Assembly: GCA_033398695.1 (NCBI GenBank) | Contig: CM065818.1 | Coordinates: forward strand, 33,628,001-33,692,000 | Direction of reading: 5' to 3' | Source of the DNA: Orobanche coerulescens | Taxonomy: Eukaryota > Streptophyta > Magnoliopsida > Lamiales > Orobanchaceae | Length of the DNA: 64,000 nt | Part shown: one piece after another, positions 58,348 to 64,000 of the stretch | Layout: each line of letters opens with the position of its first letter | Position numbering within the stretch: position 1 is the stretch's first letter | Notes under the pieces: model-generated | Told to the model about the DNA's origin: nothing | The model's database searches: none | The model's input: only the letters and a program-made list of their open reading frames with translations | Position numbers and translations under genes: made by a program

Positions 58348-60321
58348 TGTAATACCCGTGTATTTTGTGAGTGTTATTTTGGATGTATTTTGTGGTATTG
58401 TGGTTATTTGGACCGTATATATTGATGATTGACCTTGGCATATTGATGGCTGATTATTGTTGGGTTCCGTGATTCTCGGATTGTGCTCGTTTTAGCCGGA
58501 CTTCTTGCGAATTTAAATTTGGAAAATAGCAGTTAGCGCACGCTAAGACTGTATGTCTAGCGCACGCTAACCAGGTTCGAGTAGCGCATGCTACTCTTGT
58601 GCAATAGCGTGCGTTAGGCCCGCTGGACAGTAAGCTTTCTGGACTCTGGAATGAGGCGTTAGCGTACGCTATGGACGGACTAACGTACGCTATTTCGATG
58701 TACTAGCGCACGTTACTTGTATGATAGCGTGCGCTAGGATGTCAGGTCAGTGAGGACAGAAACGTTTCTGGACTGCAGGTACTTGCAGGTAGCGCACGCT
58801 ACTGTATGGAGTTAGCGCGCGCTAGTATCAATCGGTAGCGCGCTAACAGATAGTTCAGCGTACGCTACCGGAGCCTGGCAGAAAGTTCTGGACTGCCTTT
58901 TTCTTCAACAGTGCACCGCCCTCAGCTCGTTAGCGCACGCTAAGCCTGTAGCCGTAGCGTGCGCTAATACCTCCCAGTATATATATGGGGGGTAGGTTCC
59001 AGAAACGTCATTTTTCACCTCTTCCTCTTCCCTTCGGTGGCTGGGCGATTTGGAGTGTAGTTAGACGTGGTTTTTCGACCAGTTTTCACCATCCAACAAC
59101 ATTTTCGTGTTCCTAAGCTCAATCTAACAAGATTTCATCCAGTGTATCATCCAAATCAAGGTAAGATTGTTCAATCCCTAGTTTTTGGAATTTTGAGGGT
59201 TTTGTTTAGATCTCGTCATTCTAGTCCGTTTTAAACCTTGAATTGGGTCAGATTATGATTGTGAAACCATAATCCCTTGTTTTTCTTGAAGTCTACGGAT
59301 TTCGTTTGGAGTTCCCACCTATTGATTTGAGTATGAACAACTCCGCCTTAGTAGTGTTTGATAGTTTGTCCCTAAGAGTAGAGTTTGAAGGGAATCCCTT
59401 CCATTTCCGTGGTGTTGTGTTTTGATTCCATATTTCGATGTGTTAGGATCGAATCGTTGAAGGAAGTTCGGACCGTACATTCATCCGTTCGCCGTTTCTT
59501 GTGTCGTTCAAATTGAGGCAAGTACTTTGATTGTGTTTACTGTACTTCGTGTGAATATGTAAAAATGGAATTTGTGCCAATTGTTGATCGAGTGTGTGTG
59601 AGCCGAGTAAAACCAGTGAGGGTCCCCTGGGGTCCGGTAGGCTGCGTATCCCTACGGATCACTCGGTTGGGCTATACACCAGGGAGGGCCTGACGAGGTG
59701 TCTCTGGGGTGTGTATCTTGCTGAGAGGTACAGGGCCAGTATAGCTCGGGAGGTTGTTTTGTGATGATGACTGTGATGTGGTATTCCGGAATATCTGTGA
59801 TGGCACTATGATTTTCTATGGTTTTTGTTGATTATTCACTTGTTGTACATATTCTAGAATCATTGTACTTGCACCGGCTTCTTGCTGACCCCTTTTGGGG
59901 TGGATATACTTTTGTGTATTCAGGTACAGGTCCAGTGGGAGGACTAGCACAAGACGGACACGAGCTTGGTGGGCAGCATTGATATCGTGCATTATTTTGA
60001 GTTGATGGTTATATGGTCATGGTCAAAGTCGTGTTTTGGTTTTGTACTCGCTGGCAGTCTTGTCAGGTGTTGTATGTCATGTCATTATTAATGGTTAATG
60101 ATGTTGTTGTATTCCCGTGGTGAACGGTCATATTGGTTATGATTCCTCGGGATGATATGTTGTTTGGTATTGTGATGTATGTTATGTTGAAATTGAAGTT
60201 GGTTTTGAATGTATGAACATTTATGTTTGTCGTATATAATGTGTTTTATTTGGGTCTAAGTCGGTAGGTCCTCCAAAAGGATCTACGGCTGTAATATCTC
60301 CGTAAATCATGGGGTGTTACA
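58348..60321 (+). repeat. Element B 5' LTR
   Basis: 1,974 bp; starts TGTAATACCCGTG and ends ATGGGGTGTTACA. Contains the dyad array (58533-58965), TATATATA (58978-58987) and leader repeats with CCCCTGGGGTCC and CCAGGGAGGGCC (about 59615-59740). The start is inferred from similarity to other TGTAATA starts; the partner LTR is outside the window. Confidence 0.75.
58533..58965. repeat. TTAGCGCACGCTAA dyad array (element B)
   Basis: Fourteen units, from perfect (GTTAGCGCGCGCTAGT) to degenerate (GTAGCGCATGCTAC), separated by 10-60 bp. The last unit ends about 10 bp before the TATA box. It is the largest array of this motif in the window. Confidence 0.88.
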
Positions 60322-60326
60322 GAATA

Positions 60327-60338
60327 TGGTATCAGAGC
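60327..60338 (+). other. Element B primer-binding site (initiator-Met tRNA)
   Basis: TGGTATCAGAGC, perfect, 5 nt after the LTR end. Confidence 0.92.
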
Positions 60339-60544
60339 CTAGGTTTATGGATACCTAGGCTGTCGGTGTTTTGGGTCTATTAAATTGAGTCAGTTGTTAT
60401 CTACGATATCATTGGCATGCTACCACCTCGTGTTGGAAGACTCTTCGGATGTTGGTTGTTTCTTTCCTTCGGAAATAATTACCTTAATATTGTGCAATCT
60501 ATTATTGTAATCATTTCCTTGTTGAATCATTCTTACTCTTCAGT

Positions 60545-61630
60545 ATGCCGAGAGGTAGAGCTATCCATCAACGTGGTCGTGGTAGAGGCTGTGGCAGAGT
60601 GGTAGTGTCTGAGTCCGAGAGGTCCGTTTCAGAATCGGCATCTCGCTCTGCGACTAGGTCGGACCCGATTCCTTCGGGAGGTTCGAATGGAGGCTCGGAG
60701 GCCGAGGTGCCTAACGTTCTTCAACAAGTTGTAACACAAGTGCACCAACTGGCACAAGTGGTGCAGAATATTAATACTGGCAGGACGGTTGAGGATCGAT
60801 GGCTTCAAGAAGTTATGAAGATGAACCCTCCCAGATTCGATGGTTCCGGTGATGCGAACAATTGGGATCATTGGTTAGTTGAGCTGGAGAAGATCTTTGA
60901 CGGTATTGGTTGTCCTGAAGCCAAGAGAGTCCCGATTGCTCAATATCTGACAGTTGATGACGCTTCGGACTGGTGGCGAGCTGTTAAGCCCAAGGACCGT
61001 GATGTCACTTGGGAAGAATTTAAAGAATTGATGGAAGCTCAGTATTGTCCAGCGCCGGTTCAGCTAGCAAGAGTCAGTGAGTTCTTCAGAGCTCAACCCG
61101 AAGATGTTCCTATTTCTGAAGCAATCAAGACATACAACAAGCAGTTAGTGTATGTCCAAGATCGAGTTAAGGATGAGATAGACAAGATACTTCATTTCGA
61201 TGCAAGGATGAAACCGGAGGTCCGAAAGTATATGGCGGGCCTTGGGTGTACTACTTTGAGAGAATATCAGGATAGAGCACTTGCTTATGAGATGGTGTCA
61301 GTTCCGGTTCCAGCAGTTTCGAGCTCGAAGAAACCAAAATTTTCTGGTAGTTTCCGAGGCAGTGGATCGCGTAGGCCTCAATCTTCTATGCAATCTTCGG
61401 GTTCCCCTCGGCTAGTGGAGGAATGCCGAGGGTTTGTTTTAATTGTGGAAATCCGGGACATGTCGGTTCCGCCGCACTTCGCCCCATTGATTGTTTTAAG
61501 TGTGGGAAGCGGGGTCATCGCGCGTTATATTGTGAGTCGGTGGGCGAATATTTTCTAAACAGTCTCTTACCCCGGTGGCACGATTACGGGTCAGCCAACT
61601 CCGAGTGTCGGACGCGGCGGTGGCAGAGGT
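60545..61630 (+). pseudogene. gag: Element B gag, frameshifted near the zinc knuckles
   Basis: MPRGRAIHQRGRGRG start, then capsid-type domain (MKMNPPRFDGSGDANNWDHW, DASDWWRAVKPKDRD, ARMKPEVRKYMAGLGC). A frame change near 61415-61425 puts the knuckles in another frame: CFNCGNPGHVGSAA (last Cys lost, probably by a small deletion) and CFKCGKRGHRALYC (complete). The capsid part is open for about 290 codons. Confidence 0.9.
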
Positions 61631-62223
61631 AAAACCGAGCATAAGGATGCATCTAGCATTGGATCAGCCCCACCCCGATTGTATGAGATGAGGCGGATCG
61701 ATGACGTAAGGACTACCACTACGTCGGGTATTGTTTATATTTCGATGCACCGGTAGATGTATTGTTTGATTCTGGAGCTACTCATTCTTTTATATCATTA
61801 TCTTGTGTGAATCGTTTGGGCCTAGACGGTCTCTCTACATGTGAACCTTTTATTGTTGGGTTGCCAAGTGGGGAAAGGATAGTTGGGGATCAAGAGATCG
61901 CCAATTGTCCTGTAACCATTGGCGGTAAAGATTGGTCATCCGATTTGATTGTGATCGATATGATGGGAGAGGATTTAATCCTCGGTGATGATTGGTTAAA
62001 TCGGCATGGAGCGATAGTAGATTATCGTCGGAAGATAATTTCGATAGTCGCTACGGATGGTATCAACACGTTTTTGAAGGGCAAAACCGGTACTTACGGG
62101 AAGTTTATTCGAGCCATGAAAGCGATGAAATTATTGCGACAAGGTTGTACCGATTATTGGTGTTACGCATTAAAGTCGGAAGTTGGCGGAGTACGCTTAT
62201 CCTCTGCTCCAGCTTGTGAATGA
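61631..62223 (+). pseudogene. pro: Element B aspartic protease
   Basis: From about 61740 it encodes DVLFDSGATHSFISLSC with the catalytic Asp intact, then DLILGDDWLNRHGAIVDY, and stops at 62221-62223 through small indels in the spacer leading to RT. The domain itself looks complete. The spacer from the gag knuckles to the protease (61631-61740) is frame-broken. Confidence 0.88.
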
Positions 62224-63120
62224 ATTTCAGACGTATTTAGGATGATTTGCCGGGATTGCCACCACATCGTGAAGTAGAGTTCGTCATCGAACTAGAGCCC
62301 AATGCGGCGCCAATATCCAAGGCACCGCAGAATGGCCCCATCGGAAATGTTAGAATTGAAGAAACAATTGGGTGAATTGTTGGACAAAGGTTATATTCGC
62401 CTAGTGTGTCTCCATGGGGTGCAGGTATTGTTTGTACGAAAGAAAGATGGGTCCTTACGGCTATGTATTGACTATCGTGAGTTGAATAAACTCACTAGTA
62501 AGAACAAGTATCCGTTGCCAAGAATCGATGATCTATTTGATCAATTACAAGGGGCTACGGTTTTCCAAGATTGATTTGAGGTCGATATTACCAACTCCGA
62601 ATTCGAGATTCGGATATTCCCAGTCGGCATTTCGGACGAGGTATGGGCATTACGAATTCGTAGTTATGCCATTCGGTTTAACAAATGCTCGCGGCCTTCA
62701 TGCAACTTATGAACAAAACTTTTATCGAATATCTCGATAAATTTGTAGTGGTGTTTATCGACGATATATTAATCTATTCCAAAAGTGAGACGGAGCATGC
62801 CGAACACTTGAGAATCACGTTGAGTATTTTGAGGGAGATAAGCTTTATGCTAAATTTTCTAAGTGCGAGTTCGCTTAAAGAAGTTTCTTTTCCGTACACA
62901 TCATCTCAAATGATGGTATTCGTGTAGACCCTCAAAAGGTTGAAGCAGTCTTAGCTTGGGAGCCTCCACGGAATGTTAAGGAAGTTCGGAGTTTTCTAGG
63001 ATTAGCGGGCTATTATCGTCGATTTGTTGAAGGATTCTCGAAAATTGCTCGACCGCTCACCCTATTATTGCGAAGACACGAAATTTGAGTGGAGTGATGA
63101 GTGTCGAAGAGTTTTGATGA
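62224..63120 (+). pseudogene. pol: Element B reverse transcriptase, multiple small deletions
   Basis: Recognisable blocks are LPPHREVEF (in frame 3), [55 protein letters not shown], the active-site [15 protein letters not shown] and [19 protein letters not shown]. The frame changes at least eight times through losses of 1-2 nt, mostly in short homopolymers or dinucleotide runs. Confidence 0.9.
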
Positions 63121-63520
63121 ATTGAAAAGCGGTTGACTACGTCTCCGATCCTATCCTTACCACAAGGAACGGAAGGTTTCGTTATTTATAGTGATGCTTC
63201 TAAACAAGGATTAGGATGTGTATTGATGCAAAATGAGAGAGTAGTGGCTTATGCGTCTCGACAATTAAAGCCATACGAGATGAATTATCCTACTCATGAT
63301 CTTGAGTTAGCCATTGTGGTGTTTGCGTTGAAAATTTGGAGGCATTACTTGTATGGTTCTTCTTGTCGAGTGTATACGGATCATAAGAGCTTGAAGTACA
63401 TATTTACGCAGAAGGAACTAAATATGCGTCGCCGCGATGGTTGGAATCGCTTAAAGATTATGATCTTGACATTCTTTACCATCCGGGTAAAGCAAACGTC
63501 GTTGCCGATGCGTTAAGCCG
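63121..63520 (+). pseudogene. pol: Element B RNase H
   Basis: Open frame with [40 protein letters not shown] and [19 protein letters not shown], then a small deletion (RR|DGWNRL instead of RRWLELLKDY-like). Catalytic Asp and Glu positions (SDAS, LEL, TDHK) are present. Confidence 0.9.
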
Positions 63521-64000
63521 CAAGTCACCGTGTTGCAAAAGTTGGAACTACTTACCATTCAACGAAGCTTAGACGAGTTGATTGATATGGAAATTGAAGT
63601 TTGGCCTCACGTAACTCAAGGACGATTGCGTTTCCTTGAGATTACATCCTCCGTAATGGAAGATATTAAGTCCAAGCAGCTTAGATGATCTCTCAATTGT
63701 GCGGCTTGGGAAGACAGTGTTTGAGGAAAAGCTCCTGGATTCTTAATCGATGAAGACGGAGTTCTTCGATTTCGAGGCAGAACTTGTGTACCTAATAGGG
63801 ATGATCTCAAACAGGTAATTTTGAATGAAGCACATTCTACTCCATACTCGATTCATCCGGGTATGAGTAAAATGTATAAGGACTTGAAGAAAAACTTTTG
63901 GTGGCCGAACATGAAGAAAGATGTAACAGAGTTCGTGATGAAATGCTTGACTTGTCAGCAGGTTAAAGCGGAACATCAGAGACCCGCCGGTAAATTGCAA
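63521..64000 (+). pseudogene. pol: Element B integrase N-terminal part (window edge)
   Basis: After the RNase H tail, frames encode an integrase leader and the H2C2 finger (HSTPYSIHPGMSKMYKDLKK, NFWWPNMKKD, CLTCQQVKAEHQRPA) up to the window end. The catalytic core would lie beyond 64000. Confidence 0.85.

Larger units (their letters stand above)
58348..64000 (+). mobile_element. Element B: Tekay-like Ty3/gypsy chromovirus, 5' part (runs off window)
   Basis: 5' LTR (58348-60321), perfect initiator-Met primer site, gag, protease, RT, RNase H and the start of integrase, all plus strand. The 3' part lies beyond 64000. Coding lesions are mostly 1-2-nt deletions in short runs. Protein sequence is close to element C, but the LTRs differ. 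Confidence 0.92.

Noticed and set aside
58250..58441. Minus-strand ORF with Asn/Thr/Lys-rich product
   Set aside because: It spans the N/B junction and AT-rich LTR start; no recognisable content.
58533..58965. Regular short repeats with unique spacers, superficially like a CRISPR array
   Set aside because: Units are 10-16 bp imperfect palindromes with irregular spacing in a plant LTR next to a TATA box; there are no cas genes and the context is eukaryotic.

Overview
This window is transposon-packed DNA from a flowering plant, most likely a eudicot. The evidence is plant-type chromovirus and Athila-like retroelements, primer sites complementary to plant initiator-Met and Asp tRNAs, CACTA transposons with a plant Transposase_24 gene, and plant MAP-kinase exon fragments with plant splice sites. 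I see no intact host gene. The setting looks like heterochromatin or another TE-rich region; the species cannot be named from this sequence.

Left half (1-36932) is one deeply nested stack. A Ty3/gypsy pol gene (element F, minus strand, 34565-36932) was hit by an LTR element (H; its 5' LTR is 3423-3726 plus 33647-34564, primer site 3409-3420). That LTR was hit by a 29.9-kb CACTA element (CACTA-2, 3727-33643, TSD TGC). Inside CACTA-2 sits a solo LTR (L, 7282-8503 plus 31382-31489, TSD GCATA). Inside L sits a tandem retroelement array (A, 8504-31376, TSD CCAAT) with the structure LTR-gag-LTR-gag-LTR. Inside its middle LTR sits a young Athila-like gag-pro element (K, 14896-23404, TSD GGCTG). CACTA-2 also carries same-strand host gene fragments: a promoter/first exon, two MAP-kinase exons, a receptor-kinase piece and a possible last exon. 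At the far left are an LTR piece (M) and the end of another CACTA (CACTA-1).

Right half (36933-64000): element E is an LTR-flanked region with an unrecognised minus-strand ORF of about 1,000 codons. Element D is a gag-remnant LTR element (3' LTR 43066-43772, 5' LTR 55232-58059). D is interrupted by C, a full-structure but dead Tekay/Del-type chromovirus (44156-53332). Next come an older promoter fragment N (58060-58347) and B, a plus-strand Tekay-like chromovirus that runs off the window (58348-64000).

The most striking pattern is that nearly every LTR carries its own array of short, mostly dyad-symmetric motifs, usually just upstream of its TATA box. The cores are TTACGTACGTAA (M, D), TAGCG-Y-R-CGCTA types (A, B, C, N), CTATCGGCCGATAG (K), GCCGCGGC (L), TTGACC/GGTCAA (E) and GCTGTAT (H). 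In K and E the motif also occurs inside coding sequence. CACTA-2 carries a cluster of TCP-type GTGGGNCCCAC sites. Functionally, A, D and K lack reverse transcriptase and would need enzymes from autonomous relatives of the B/C or Athila type.
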